64,000 nt of DNA from Sorangium aterium (GCF_028368935.1 NZ_JAQNDK010000004.1:1240001-1304000); one strand, 5' to 3'. Positions 44,566 through 53,895 are shown, counted from the first letter of the stretch. The notes: generated from the sequence alone by a model not told the origin. Numbers and translations are program-made.

Positions 44566-45246
44566 CTAGTAGTTGCGCCGCTTGAAGTCGAAGGGGTAGG
44601 TCAGCACGGTCTCCTTGCCGCTCGGCGAGCGCGCCCAGGTGATCGACTTCGCGAGCTCCTCCATGCAGGACTCGACCTGCGGCGCGGTCACGTCGCTCTT
44701 GTCGCGCACGATGCTCGCCTCCTCGAAGGTCCCGTCGGGCTTCAGCTTGAGCTGCCACGTGATCCTGCCCTGCGCGCCCGGGTGCTTGCGGGCGTACAGA
44801 TCGAAGCAGCAGCGGAAGCCGTCGCGCCTCGCCTTGATCGCGTCGACGAGCGGTTGCAGGCGATCGCTCGATCCCGCGTCCGCGGAGGTCGTCGCGTTGT
44901 TCATCACGACCCCGCCGTCCGGCGGCTCGTTCGTGATCTCGGAGGCGATGACCTTGCAGTCCTCGACGGTCTCAGGGGCCTTCTTGCGGCTCGCAGGCCG
45001 GTCCGGCTGCGCGGGCGCGGTGGCACCCGGGTCCGCGGCGCCAGGGGCCGTGGCGCCAGGGTCCGCGGCGCCAGGGGACGCCGGCTGCGAGGCAGGCGGC
45101 GGCGAAGGCGAAGCGTTGAGCGACGCGCTGTCAGGCGGTGAAGGCGGCGGCGCGGTGCCGCTCGAGCAGGCCGCGAACAGGGCCGCGGCGAGGAGGACTC
45201 CGGTGAACACGGCGCTGGCAGTGGCGCAGGGACGCATGGCGCGCAT
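44566..45246 (-). CDS. Lipoprotein with AgmX/TonB-like C-terminal domain
   Basis: A 226-residue protein. The signal sequence ends in LFAACSSG (lipobox). A Pro/Ser/Ala-rich linker contains an 11-residue GAADPGATAP repeat. The C-terminal ~100 residues (FRCCFDLYARKHPGAQGRI, then WQLKLKPDGTFEEASIV, then VESCMEELAKSITW) follow the AgmX/PglI C-terminal pattern found in myxobacterial motility and envelope proteins; conserved Cys may pair. ATG 45246 was taken; a second ATG lies three codons downstream. Confidence 0.65.
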   Translation of the reverse strand: MRAMRPCATASAVFTGVLLAAALFAACSSGTAPPPSPPDSASLNASPSPPPASQPASPGAADPGATAPGAADPGATAPAQPDRPASRKKAPETVEDCKVIASEITNEPPDGGVVMNNATTSADAGSSDRLQPLVDAIKARRDGFRCCFDLYARKHPGAQGRITWQLKLKPDGTFEEASIVRDKSDVTAPQVESCMEELAKSITWARSPSGKETVLTYPFDFKRRNY

Positions 45247-45332
45247 ACTAAACGGTTCGGCCGAGCGGAGGCGAGGCGCCTTGCGTTTTTCTCGCCTCGC
45301 GCCGGCAACCTGAGCTCTCCTCGACGGCCGTC

Positions 45333-45803
45333 TTGAAGATCCCGCTGTGCTTTATCGCGGCCGCCGCCGTCGCCGTCCTCGCCCCGGCAGGCTGCGATCC
45401 CATCGCGGAGCCGCGGCTGTGCGGCCAGATCCCGCAGGGAGGGTGCCCGGTCGGCCGGGGGGGCACCTGCGGCGATGCCGCGTGTCGTGCGCTCTACGAC
45501 TGCCTCGAGGGGGCCTGGACGGAGGTCGCGCGCTGCGATTCCCCCGAGGCGCCCGCCGGGGACGGGGATGCGGGCGTGGGTGGCGGCCCCGGCGCGTGCG
45601 AGGTCGTGACGCTCGATCGCAGCGGTGAGGCCGCGGGCTGCACGCCCGCCCTGCAGCAGCCGGACTGCCCGGCGGCAGCCGCAGAGAACTGCGTGGATAC
45701 CGCGTGCTGGACCGGCTGCATCGACTTCTTCCTCTGCACCGAGGAGGGGTGGCGAGCGATCGCCTACTGCGACGAGCAGGGGCGAGTGACCGTGACGCCG
45801 TGA
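45333..45803 (+). CDS. Small Cys-rich lipoprotein
   Basis: A 156-residue protein starting at TTG with a signal sequence ending in VLAPAGCDP (lipobox). Thirteen Cys in the mature part (CGQIPQGGCPVGRGGTCGD, CTEEGW and others) indicate a disulphide-stabilised extracellular protein. There are two similar halves, each with CGDAACRALYDCLEGAW or CVDTACWTGCIDFFLC, suggesting a tandem repeat of one ~45-residue unit. Function unknown. Confidence 0.6.
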   Translation: MKIPLCFIAAAAVAVLAPAGCDPIAEPRLCGQIPQGGCPVGRGGTCGDAACRALYDCLEGAWTEVARCDSPEAPAGDGDAGVGGGPGACEVVTLDRSGEAAGCTPALQQPDCPAAAAENCVDTACWTGCIDFFLCTEEGWRAIAYCDEQGRVTVTP

Positions 45804-45899
45804 ACGATCAGCCGGTCGGCGCCCGGGGCTGCTCGGAGGTGAACGGTCGGCTCGTCTGCGCTTGCCTTCGGCGCCGAGGAGAGACCCACGGGGGAACCG

Positions 45900-46604
45900 T
45901 CAGCCAGCCCTGAGGAAGGGGCTCCACTCGTCGAACGAATGCGGCAAGCCGATCAGGATCTGCATCGTCGCCGACCACCGCGGCGGCAGAGGCTGGCGGA
46001 TGAGCCGCATGCTCGCCTCGTCCGGCGTGCGCCAGCCCTTGCGGAGGTTGCACGTGCGGCACGCGGTCACGAGGTTCTCCCAGGTGTCCTCGCCGCCGCG
46101 CGACCGGGGGAGCACGTGGTCGATGTTGAGATCGCGAACGGGCGGGCGGCGCGCACAGTACTGGCACTGGTGCGTGTCGCGGAGCATCACGTTCTTCCGC
46201 GTCAGCCGGATCGTCGGGCGCCGCATGCGGTCGTACCGGCGGAGGTGGAGGACGCGCGGCACGCGGAGCGAGCCGCCGACCACGGGGAGGCCATCGTCCT
46301 TGTCGCGCACCGGCAAGCTTCGCCACGCCGAAAAATCGTGGAGATCGCCGACCTCGTCGACGGCGAGGGCGGCCCCGCCGAAGAGCAGCAGGAATGCGCG
46401 ACGCGCCGTCGTGATCTGCACAGGTTGGAAGAAGCGGTTCACCACGAGGACCGGGAGATCGAGCGGCTCGGTCGTCCTACGCTCGTAGCGGAACCCCGAA
46501 AAACCGTCGCCGAGATCGAGCTCCTCGTGAGGAGAGCCCCCCGGGACTGTAGCTACCCCGTCCGGCACGCTGGGCAGTGTAGCAACGAAAGCTCCGGTGA
46601 ACAT
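45900..46604 (-). CDS. HNH endonuclease
   Basis: A 234-residue protein. The HNH zinc-finger nuclease core is complete: CQYCARRPPVRDLNIDHVLP, RSRGGEDTWENLVTACRTCN. The N-terminal part (EPLDLPVLVVNRFFQPVQIT) is the common HNH pre-domain seen in stand-alone bacterial proteins of this family. The cleavage target is unknown. ATG 46604 was chosen; the frame is open four codons further. Confidence 0.85.
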   Translation of the reverse strand: MFTGAFVATLPSVPDGVATVPGGSPHEELDLGDGFSGFRYERRTTEPLDLPVLVVNRFFQPVQITTARRAFLLLFGGAALAVDEVGDLHDFSAWRSLPVRDKDDGLPVVGGSLRVPRVLHLRRYDRMRRPTIRLTRKNVMLRDTHQCQYCARRPPVRDLNIDHVLPRSRGGEDTWENLVTACRTCNLRKGWRTPDEASMRLIRQPLPPRWSATMQILIGLPHSFDEWSPFLRAG

Positions 46605-46886
46605 CCAGTGCTGCACGGCAGCGTTTCTGCTGGATCTCTGCCGTTGCCGCGCGGCGCGGCCCCCTGCGCCGTCAGGGCATCGCCTCGAACCCCCCCGCGC
46701 CCGCCCCGTCGACGCTCGGGCTGCGCGAGGCCATGACGCCGGAGCCCGGACGTCACGGGCCGGGCGTGCCGCGCTCGACGCTCCGCGCGGATCGCTTTCG
46801 ATCGGGCGCCGTATTCGCTAAGACGCGTCCATGTCGAGGGACGGTCGTCTCCTGGGTCGAGCCGCCGTGATGGGGAAGCAGGTCGG

Positions 46887-47783
46887 ATGACGGAGCAGCG
46901 CGAAGGGGTGGGGCCCGAGCGGGCGACCGGCGCGGAGCCCCCTGCCGGCTCGCCCTGGGATGATCCGATCGAGAGCGCGCCGCTCGTGTTCCTCGATCTC
47001 GAGATGACGGGCCTCCGCCCCGAGAGCGATCGCGTGATCGAGGTCTGCGCCGAGCGGACGCGGGGGGACGCGTGCGAGGACGCGATCACGTCGCTCGTGC
47101 GCCCCGAGCCGGGCGTGTTCGGCAACGCGCACGTGCACGGCATCGATCCGCGGGAGCTCGCGGGCGCGCCCACGTTCGCCGAGCTCTGCGATCGCATCGA
47201 CCAGGTCACGGAGGGCGCGGTGCTCATCGCGCACGCGGCCGCATGGGACGTGGCGTTCCTCGAGGCCGAGCTCGCGCGGGCGGGCAGGGCGAGGCGCCTC
47301 CCGTACTACCTCGACACGCTCGTCCTCTCCCGCCGGGCCTTCGCCCTGCCGAGCCACAGCCTCGCCTCCCTCTGCAGGGAGCTCGGCGTGCACCGCGAGC
47401 GCGCTCACCGCGCCGAAGACGACGTCCACGCCCTGCGCTCCGTGTTCCGCAAGGTCGTGGAGGTCCTCGCGCCGCGGACGCCGCGCGACCTGTGGCACGT
47501 CCGGATCGGCGAGCGCCACGCTCGCCCGGCGCTGGTGGCAGCGGCGGTGCGCGCGGCCGAGCATGCCGCCACCGTGCGCGTGCGGTACCGTCCGGCGCGC
47601 CGGGGGCCGGAGGAGCTCGTCGTGCGCATAACGGGGGTGCGAACGGACCTCGACCCACCCCGGGTTCTCGGCTATCTGCTCCCGTCGCGCAGCCGTCGCG
47701 AGCTACGGGCCGATCGCATCCTGGCGATCGAGCCGATTTCGCCGGGAGAGCTCGGGCCGGACGGTGTGCCGCAAAGGGCCTGA
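46887..47783 (+). CDS. DnaQ-type 3'-5' exonuclease fused to a WYL-like domain
   Basis: A 298-residue protein. The DEDDh exonuclease (residues 32-195) has Asp37-Leu-Glu39 (FLDLEMTG), Asp121 (HAAAWDVAFL) and the His174/Asp179 pair (HRAEDDVHAL). The C-terminal ~75 residues (VRVRYRPARRGPEELVV, then LGYLLPSRSRRELRADRI) follow the WYL ligand-binding pattern, with RADRI as the usual RxDRI. WYL domains sense nucleic-acid ligands in many conflict and repair regulators, so this may be a regulated nuclease. The stop lies just before the next gene. Confidence 0.7.
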   Translation: MTEQREGVGPERATGAEPPAGSPWDDPIESAPLVFLDLEMTGLRPESDRVIEVCAERTRGDACEDAITSLVRPEPGVFGNAHVHGIDPRELAGAPTFAELCDRIDQVTEGAVLIAHAAAWDVAFLEAELARAGRARRLPYYLDTLVLSRRAFALPSHSLASLCRELGVHRERAHRAEDDVHALRSVFRKVVEVLAPRTPRDLWHVRIGERHARPALVAAAVRAAEHAATVRVRYRPARRGPEELVVRITGVRTDLDPPRVLGYLLPSRSRRELRADRILAIEPISPGELGPDGVPQRA

Positions 47784-47790
47784 GATCCAC

Positions 47791-49284
47791 GTGCGAATCC
47801 ATTCGAACCGAAACCCGCCGACGAGAAGCTCCCTCGCTGTCCGCCTCGGCGGCCTCCTGACCGCGACCTTCCTCGCCTCGTGCTCGAGCATGATCGGCCC
47901 GGAGTCCGCCCGCCCGCCGGCGGCCGAGAAATGGCTCGCCCGCGCTCGACAGGAGTTCCAGTCCGCCGACGTCGAGAACGCGCGCGATGCGGTCTCGAGG
48001 GCGCTGACGATCGTCCCGACCGACACCGAGGCCCGGCTTCTCGCGGGGCGCATCGCGCTGGCCCGGCTCGACTACGCCGAGGCGCTGCGCCTCCTCAAGG
48101 GCGTCGCCGGCTCCGAGGCCGCGGGGCTCCGCGGGCGCGCGCTCTGGTACAAGGGCGATCTCGACGCCGCCGCCGACGAGCTCGAGGCGATGCTCGACGA
48201 TCCCGATGTCGTCGATGAGTGGGCGAAGTCGATCGCCAAGCTGGCGAGGCGCGGCGCGGGGCGCGCGCCGTTCACCGTCTCGGGCGCGCTCCTCGCGGCG
48301 ATCGAGATGCAGCACGTCAGCGCTGCGGCCCCGTTCTTCGTCGTCCCGCTCGAGATTGACGGCGAGTCGGCGCTCGCGATGGTGTCGACCGGCACGGGCG
48401 AGGTGGTCCTCGACAGCAGCACGCGCAAGGAGCCGAGCTGGGTCTCCCTCCGCTTCGGCAAGAAGCTCGAGATCAACGACGTGCCCGCCCTCACGCAGGA
48501 CCTCTCGGGCGTCTCGAAGCAGATCGGCGCGCCGGTCAAGGCGCTGCTCGGGGTGAACCTGCTCCGGCGCCTCAACGCGACCATCGATTACAGCGGCTGG
48601 CAGTTCGTCGTGCGCAGCTTCTCTCCGCCGGCGCCGCCCGACGCGACGCGCGTCGACGTCGCCTTCATCAAAGGTGGCGGCATGGTGCTGCGGAGCAGCC
48701 TCGGCCCCGACAAGTCGGTGCAGGGGCCGCTGCTCATCGACACGTCGATGACGTTCCCGATCGCGCTCGACAAGGAAGGCTGGAAGAAGGCCGGCTTCGA
48801 GGCCGATGGGTTGAAGCGGGTCGAGCAGGATCCGGAGCAGAAGCTGAAGCAGGGCGTCGTGCCGATGCTGCGGCTGGGCGCGCTGGAGATCCCCAAGGTC
48901 CCGGGCGTGTACGGGGCGCCGCTCCAGGCGGTCGAGAAGCAGCTCCAGCTCGATCTGGATGGGGTGATCGGCGCGGGGCTGCTCGCCTACTTCCGTGTCA
49001 CCTTCGGCGACGGCGGTCGGCTCATGTGGATCGAGGACGACACCGCCGTGAACAAGGTGCTCCGGGGCAGCGCGCCGGCGCCCGTCAACGAAGGGCAGGC
49101 TCCCGCCGCGCCGCCAGCAGAGGGCGCCGGTCCAGCAGGCGCGCCCGGCTCACCTGCGCTCCAGGAGCCCGCGCTCCAGGCGCCGCTGCCCCCCCCCACG
49201 ACCGCTCCGAAGTCGACTCCGCCTGCGGCCGCTCCGAAGTCGGCGCCGCCCGCGGGCGCTCCCAAGCGGACGCCGGACCAGTGA
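47791..49284 (+). CDS. Lipoprotein with TPR region and retropepsin-like domain
   Basis: A 497-residue protein. The signal ends in FLASCSS (lipobox). A TPR region (about residues 50-135) precedes an aspartyl-protease-like fold: VVPLEIDGESALAMVSTGTG and, later, PLLIDTSMTFPIAL. In active retropepsins the motif is DTG; here the first copy has STG (the Asp is Ser), while the second keeps an IDTS. A Pro/Ala-rich tail ends the chain. Start GTG 47791 sits at the signal sequence; GTG 47764 in the same frame is also open. Confidence 0.6.
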   Translation: MRIHSNRNPPTRSSLAVRLGGLLTATFLASCSSMIGPESARPPAAEKWLARARQEFQSADVENARDAVSRALTIVPTDTEARLLAGRIALARLDYAEALRLLKGVAGSEAAGLRGRALWYKGDLDAAADELEAMLDDPDVVDEWAKSIAKLARRGAGRAPFTVSGALLAAIEMQHVSAAAPFFVVPLEIDGESALAMVSTGTGEVVLDSSTRKEPSWVSLRFGKKLEINDVPALTQDLSGVSKQIGAPVKALLGVNLLRRLNATIDYSGWQFVVRSFSPPAPPDATRVDVAFIKGGGMVLRSSLGPDKSVQGPLLIDTSMTFPIALDKEGWKKAGFEADGLKRVEQDPEQKLKQGVVPMLRLGALEIPKVPGVYGAPLQAVEKQLQLDLDGVIGAGLLAYFRVTFGDGGRLMWIEDDTAVNKVLRGSAPAPVNEGQAPAAPPAEGAGPAGAPGSPALQEPALQAPLPPPTTAPKSTPPAAAPKSAPPAGAPKRTPDQ

Positions 49285-49289
49285 GCATC

Positions 49290-49787
49290 ATGTCCAAGGA
49301 TCTGTTGGCTGTTTACGCGGGGAGCTTCGATCCGATCACGTTCGGTCACCTCGACCTGATCCAGCGGGCGTCGAAGCTGTTCGGTGAGGTGATCATCGCC
49401 GTCGGCAGGCATCCGACGAAGCACCCGCTGTTCACGTACTCGGAGCGGCTGGAGCTGCTGCGCCAGACCACGAGCGAGGTGACGAACGCGCGGATCGATT
49501 CGTTCGAGGGGCTCCTCATCCAGTACTGCCAGCGCGTCGGCGCGCGGGTGATCGTCCGCGGCCTGCGCGCGGCGACCGACTTCGAGTACGAGCTGCAGAT
49601 CGCCCACGCGAACGCGGACATGCTCCCCGGCGTCGATACCGTCTTCTTGCCGACGCGCACCCACTACGGCTTCGTCTCCGCGTCTCTCGTGCGCGAGATC
49701 GCGAGCCACGGCGGCGACGTCAGCCACTACGCGCCCGCCGCCGTCTGCGACGCGCTCCGGTCGAAGTTCGGCGCCGCGAAGACCTGA
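49290..49787 (+). CDS. coaD: Phosphopantetheine adenylyltransferase
   Basis: A 165-residue enzyme making dephospho-CoA from phosphopantetheine and ATP. The nucleotidyltransferase signature AVYAGSFDPITFGHLDLI and the second motif RGLRAATDFEYELQIAHAN, then THYGFVSASLVREIASHGG, are intact. ATG 49290 gives the family N-terminus; a GTG at 49281 three codons upstream is possible. It follows the lipoprotein by five bases, so they may share a transcript. Confidence 0.93.
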   Translation: MSKDLLAVYAGSFDPITFGHLDLIQRASKLFGEVIIAVGRHPTKHPLFTYSERLELLRQTTSEVTNARIDSFEGLLIQYCQRVGARVIVRGLRAATDFEYELQIAHANADMLPGVDTVFLPTRTHYGFVSASLVREIASHGGDVSHYAPAAVCDALRSKFGAAKT

Positions 49788-49798
49788 CGCTCGCGCGC

Positions 49799-50833
49799 TC
49801 AGTAGGTGCCGAACGGGGTCGGCATCAGCAGGAGCACGAACAGGAGCAGCGTCACCACCGCGATCGCCTTGCGCGCTGGCGACAGCTCGCCGGGCTCCGT
49901 GGGAGGGTGCTCCCGCCCGCCGACGCGCAGCATCAGGTAGACGACGCCGAACCACGTGAGCCACGGCATCCCGTTCGCGACCGCGGAGCTGAGCGCGTCG
50001 GACAGCCCCTCCGCGATGAAGCGCCGCGTGAAATAGGCGACGTTGCCGACGAAGAGCGCGAGCATCAGGAAGTGCGCGGCGCGGCTGTAGCGGTCCTGCT
50101 GCTTGCCGAACAACGCGTAGGCGACGTGCCCTCCGTCGAGCTGACCCACGGGGAAGAGGTTGAACGCCGTGATGAGCAGCCCGGCCCAGCCCGCCATCGC
50201 CGTGGGGCCGAGGAAGACGTCATGGGTCTCCGGGATCGGGCCGACCGCGAGCCGCCTCAGCAGGAGATAGAGGAGGCTGCGCCCCTCCTGCAGCGCAGGT
50301 CCGGAGCTCGCGTGCACGTCCGAGCGCATGAGGCCCACGAAGAGGACCGGGAGCGCCACCGCGAGGCCGGCCAGCGGGCCGGAGGCGCCGATGTCGAGCA
50401 GCGCGTTCCGCGACTTGATCCTGCCCTTCATCGAGATCACCGCGCCCATCGTGCCGAGCGGGCTCACCACAGGGAGCGGGATGAAGTAGGGGAGCGACGC
50501 CTCGACCCCGTGCGCGCGCGCCGCGAAGTAGTGCCCGAACTCGTGCGCCAGCAGGATCGACAGGAACGGCACCGCGAACGGCCACGTCTGCGGCAGCGCC
50601 TTCACGAACGAGAGCGCGCTGTCGTCGTCCGGCGTGATCGGAGCCCAGAGGGTGCCGGCGACGAACACCGAGATGACCGTCACGCAGAAGAGCGCGAGGT
50701 TCTTCTTCCATCGCAGCGGGGGCGGGGGCGAAGCGGCTGCTGCGCTCGGCTCTGCGGAGCTCGGCGCCGCGGGGGCCAGCTCGGCGTCGAGGTCGAGCGT
50801 GCTCGGGGTGGAGGATCGACGGTCGTCGGTCAT
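49799..50833 (-). CDS. M50-family site-2 protease, membrane
   Basis: A 344-residue intramembrane metalloprotease. The zinc motif His97-Glu98-Phe-Gly-His101 (AHEFGHYFAA) and the second motif NLFPVGQLDGGH (Asp233) are intact. Six or more membrane segments are visible after a Pro/Ala/Ser-rich cytosolic N-terminus (residues 1-40). No PDZ domain is present. It may clip an anti-sigma factor or another regulator. ATG 50833 was chosen at the start of the protein-like region. Confidence 0.85.
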   Translation of the reverse strand: MTDDRRSSTPSTLDLDAELAPAAPSSAEPSAAAASPPPPLRWKKNLALFCVTVISVFVAGTLWAPITPDDDSALSFVKALPQTWPFAVPFLSILLAHEFGHYFAARAHGVEASLPYFIPLPVVSPLGTMGAVISMKGRIKSRNALLDIGASGPLAGLAVALPVLFVGLMRSDVHASSGPALQEGRSLLYLLLRRLAVGPIPETHDVFLGPTAMAGWAGLLITAFNLFPVGQLDGGHVAYALFGKQQDRYSRAAHFLMLALFVGNVAYFTRRFIAEGLSDALSSAVANGMPWLTWFGVVYLMLRVGGREHPPTEPGELSPARKAIAVVTLLLFVLLLMPTPFGTY

Positions 50834-51276
50834 GCGCCGCCTAGCGTGGCCGCCTCCTCGTCGCCGCTCAAGCGATCCACGCGCGCCTGCGTTCAGGGCG
50901 GGCAGCTCGCAGCGCCCTCGGAGCGCAAGCCGCGCTGCTGGCCGGCGGCGCGGCCCTGCCGTGGCGGCGTGATGCTCGCCTGGCCCCGGAACCCTCGACC
51001 ACGCCCGCGCAGGCACGACGAGGTCTGCGCGCACACGATGACTTTGCGCGTCATCCCCCTGCGCCACGGTCTTCCCGTGGCGCCGGCCCGGTCGCTGGAA
51101 GCGGTCGCGGCCGGAGCTCTGTGCTGCCGCGGAGCGCGCGATGCGGCCGCCCGATGGTACGGGCGCGAACCTCTCCTGGCTGCGCACCGGCTGGCCAGCG
51201 CTGTCTTCTGCGCCGCCGTCGCGTCCGTGTGCCCTCCGTGCCCTTCGGCAGGCGCGACTGCGCTACGATCGATCCC
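50834..51276. other. Divergent intergenic region between protease and kinase
   Basis: About 440 bases between the divergent M50 protease (-) and Ser/Thr kinase (+) genes. No gene is supported here. It must hold two promoters; I could not identify them by consensus. Confidence 0.4.
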
Positions 51277-52239
51277 ATGCCTCCCGCTCGCGTCGCCGCT
51301 GAAGCGCTCGTGGGCAAGCTCCTCTGCGACAAGTACCGCGTCGTGCAGCTGCTCGGCAGCGGCGGGGTCGGGCACGTCTACCTCGCGGAGCGCGTCGGCA
51401 GGCCGCGTGAGGCCGCGACGTCGCGCGTCGCGCTCAAGGTCCTCCGGGCAGAGCTCCGCGACGATCCGCTGCTCGTCGCGCGGTTCGAGCGAGAGGCCGG
51501 CGCGGCGTCGCGCGTCCGTCATCCCAACGTCCTCTGTGTCGATGCGCTCGAGCGCGCCGGCGACGCGCCGTGCTTCGCGATGGAGCTGCTCGTCGGGCTC
51601 GATCTCGCCGACACGCTGACGTTCACCCGAGCGCTCGTCCCGTCTCGCGCGGTCCGGATCGCCGCCGACCTCGCCTCGGGCGTCGATGCCGTGCACCGCG
51701 CCGGCGTGATTCACCGCGACGTGAAGCCGGAGAACGTGTTCCTCGTGCACGCGGCCGACGGGCGCGAGATCGTCAAGCTGCTCGACTTCGGCTTCTCGTG
51801 CATCCAGAGCCAGGGCGACGAAGGCGCGCCGCTCCCCCGGGTCGTGGGGACGCCAGAGTACATGGCGCCCGAGCAGGCGCAGGGCGCGCCGGCGGCGCCC
51901 GCCGCCGACGTCTACTCCCTGGGCATCGTGCTCTACGAGATGCTCGCGGGACGTGTCCCCTTTCAGGGCCCGTACCCGGCCATCGCAGAGAAGCACGGGC
52001 GCGAGCCGCCGCCGCCGCTGCACCGGGTCCACCCCGGGCTGCTCATCTCGCGCGAGCTCGACGCCGTCGTGCGCAAGGCGCTCGTGAAGGACCCCCGCGG
52101 CCGGTTCGCCTCGATGGCGGAGCTACGGCAGGCGCTGCTCGCGACGCCCGAGGCCCGCGTCGGGACGTCGTCCGCGGTTCCGCCCGACGCCGGCGCGCCG
52201 CCGCCCCCCGGCGTCGGGCACTGGGGCACCAAACCGTGA
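51277..52239 (+). CDS. Eukaryotic-type Ser/Thr protein kinase
   Basis: A 320-residue protein that is only a kinase domain: Gly-rich loop GSGGVGHVYLAE (27-38), Lys54 (VALKVL), catalytic HRDVKPEN (146-153), DFGFS (170-174) and the activation-segment end GTPEYMAPEQAQG. No membrane segment or sensor domain is present, so it is a soluble kinase. Such kinases are abundant in myxobacteria and control development or metabolism. The targets are unknown. Confidence 0.9.
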   Translation: MPPARVAAEALVGKLLCDKYRVVQLLGSGGVGHVYLAERVGRPREAATSRVALKVLRAELRDDPLLVARFEREAGAASRVRHPNVLCVDALERAGDAPCFAMELLVGLDLADTLTFTRALVPSRAVRIAADLASGVDAVHRAGVIHRDVKPENVFLVHAADGREIVKLLDFGFSCIQSQGDEGAPLPRVVGTPEYMAPEQAQGAPAAPAADVYSLGIVLYEMLAGRVPFQGPYPAIAEKHGREPPPPLHRVHPGLLISRELDAVVRKALVKDPRGRFASMAELRQALLATPEARVGTSSAVPPDAGAPPPPGVGHWGTKP

Positions 52240-52590
52240 AGCCCGCTCGCTCCGGAGGCTTCCGTCGCCCTCCCTGCGCCTCGGCTTTGCTCTCACGGCG
52301 AAGCCCTGCTAGACGGCCGTTACCATCTCTTGTTCCGGGCGACAGCCGGATCCGCTCGTCAGGCCGACGCTGGCCGCGGCGAGCGACCCGGCTCGGTTCG
52401 GAGGTCCGCGGGCGCGGGCCTCGTCTGCGCGGGTCGGTTCTCCAGCGAGTACTGGGATCCCAGAATCGCGCGCCAGTCGTCCTCCACTCCCTCCAGGCTC
52501 TGCCTGGTGCTTTCTCGGTTGCTGACTATGGGTCGCGCGACCCCATCACCTGATAACGGTACAGCGGCGTTTCAAGACGCCGAACTCCCG
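52240..52590 (+). promoter_or_regulatory. Leader of the PcnB-like gene with a start-proximal hairpin
   Basis: About 350 bases without a supported gene. CGGCGT (52565-52570) and ACGCCG (52577-52582) form a perfect 6-bp hairpin ending eight bases before the ATG at 52591. It could affect translation initiation, or it may show that the true start is elsewhere, since no ribosome-binding site is visible. Confidence 0.3.
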
Positions 52591-53895
52591 ATGTACGAGA
52601 GCCGCAGCGCCTCCGGGCCACGCGCTGGGCCCGAGGGCGACCTCATGCCGACGGACACAGGCGCCCTCGACGAAGATCCGTTCCGCGTCGAGCTCGTCGA
52701 CGAAGACATCCCTACCCCGCGCCGCTACCAGGTCGTCTTCGACGAGGCGCGGATCGATCCGGATGTCCAGAAAGTCGTGCGACGCCTCGTGCGCCACGGC
52801 TTTCAAGCCTACCTGGTAGGCGGCTGTGTGCGGGATCTGCTGCTCGATCGGCGCCCGAAGGACTTCGACGTCGCCACCAGCGCGCGGCCGGAGGAGGTCC
52901 GCGAGCTGTTCCGCAACTCGCGCATCATCGGCCGGCGGTTTCGCCTGGTGCACGTCCTCTTCCAGGGCGGGAAGGTCATCGAGGTGGCGACCTTCCGCCG
53001 CAACCCGAAAGAGGACTCCGACGACGGGAGCGAGCTGCTCATCCGCAGCGACAACGCGTTCGGCGTCGCGCACGAGGACGCGCTCCGCCGCGACTTCCGG
53101 ATCAACGCGCTCTTCTACGACGTCGAGGCGCGGCAGATCCTCGACTGGGTCGGCGGCATGGAGGACGTGCGCCGCCAGGTGGTCCACACGATCGGCGATC
53201 CGGAGACGCGCTTCCGCGAGGATCCGATCCGCATCCTGCGCGCGCTCAAGTTCGCGGGTCGGCTGGGCTTCGGGATCACCCCCGACGTCTACGATGCGGT
53301 CGTCTACTGCCGGGACGCGCTCGCGCTCGCGGCGCGCCCGCGCCTCTCGGAGGAGATCCTGCGCCTGCTGCGCGGCGGCCAGGCGCGCCGCACCATCTAC
53401 CTCGCGTGGGAGACCGGGGTGCTCGACGTCCTCCTGCCGGAGGTCTCGGCGCTGCTCTACGACGATCGCGGCGATGACGGCCCCGGGCAGCGCCTCTGGC
53501 GCGTGCTCGACTACGTCGACCGGCGCACCGCGGCGGATCGGCCGCTCGACGACACGGTCCTCTGGACGCTCTTGCTCCTCGAGCCGATGAAGGAGGCCTG
53601 CGACGGCGTCCGCGACCGCGCGGCGGCGGTCGCCGATTTCCTCGAGCCCCTCATCGATCGGCTGGCCATCTCTCGCCGTTACGCCGACGGCATGCGGCGC
53701 ATCGTCGCCGTCCTGCCGAGGCTCGCGGGCGGTCGCGCTGGCCGCTTCGCGCGGACGGACATCTTCCAGCCTGCCCTCGACGTGCTGGCCGCCGAGCTCA
53801 CCGCGCGCGGAGAGTCGACGGAAGCGATCGACAGGCTGCGCTCCGCCCCGCACCCGCGGCGCCAGCACGCCGACGCCGCGCAGTTCCGGCGCTGA
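52591..53895 (+). CDS. pcnB: PcnB/poly(A)-polymerase-type tRNA nucleotidyltransferase family protein
   Basis: A 434-residue class II nucleotidyltransferase. The NTase core has YLVGGCVRDLLLDRRPKDFDVAT (a GG-x-RD and DxD arrangement) and the RRDFRINALFYDVEARQILD motif. It matches poly(A) polymerase I/PcnB in layout (KFAGRLGFGITPDVYDAV follows), but a CCA-adding role cannot be excluded by eye. Candidate starts are ATG 52591, ATG 52645 and ATG 52528; I chose the first one after the hairpin. Confidence 0.75.
   Translation: MYESRSASGPRAGPEGDLMPTDTGALDEDPFRVELVDEDIPTPRRYQVVFDEARIDPDVQKVVRRLVRHGFQAYLVGGCVRDLLLDRRPKDFDVATSARPEEVRELFRNSRIIGRRFRLVHVLFQGGKVIEVATFRRNPKEDSDDGSELLIRSDNAFGVAHEDALRRDFRINALFYDVEARQILDWVGGMEDVRRQVVHTIGDPETRFREDPIRILRALKFAGRLGFGITPDVYDAVVYCRDALALAARPRLSEEILRLLRGGQARRTIYLAWETGVLDVLLPEVSALLYDDRGDDGPGQRLWRVLDYVDRRTAADRPLDDTVLWTLLLLEPMKEACDGVRDRAAAVADFLEPLIDRLAISRRYADGMRRIVAVLPRLAGGRAGRFARTDIFQPALDVLAAELTARGESTEAIDRLRSAPHPRRQHADAAQFRR

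Noticed and set aside
44566-45246. TonB energy transducer
   Set aside because: It has a lipobox rather than a membrane anchor and no ExbB/D partners, so an AgmX-like lipoprotein is the better call.
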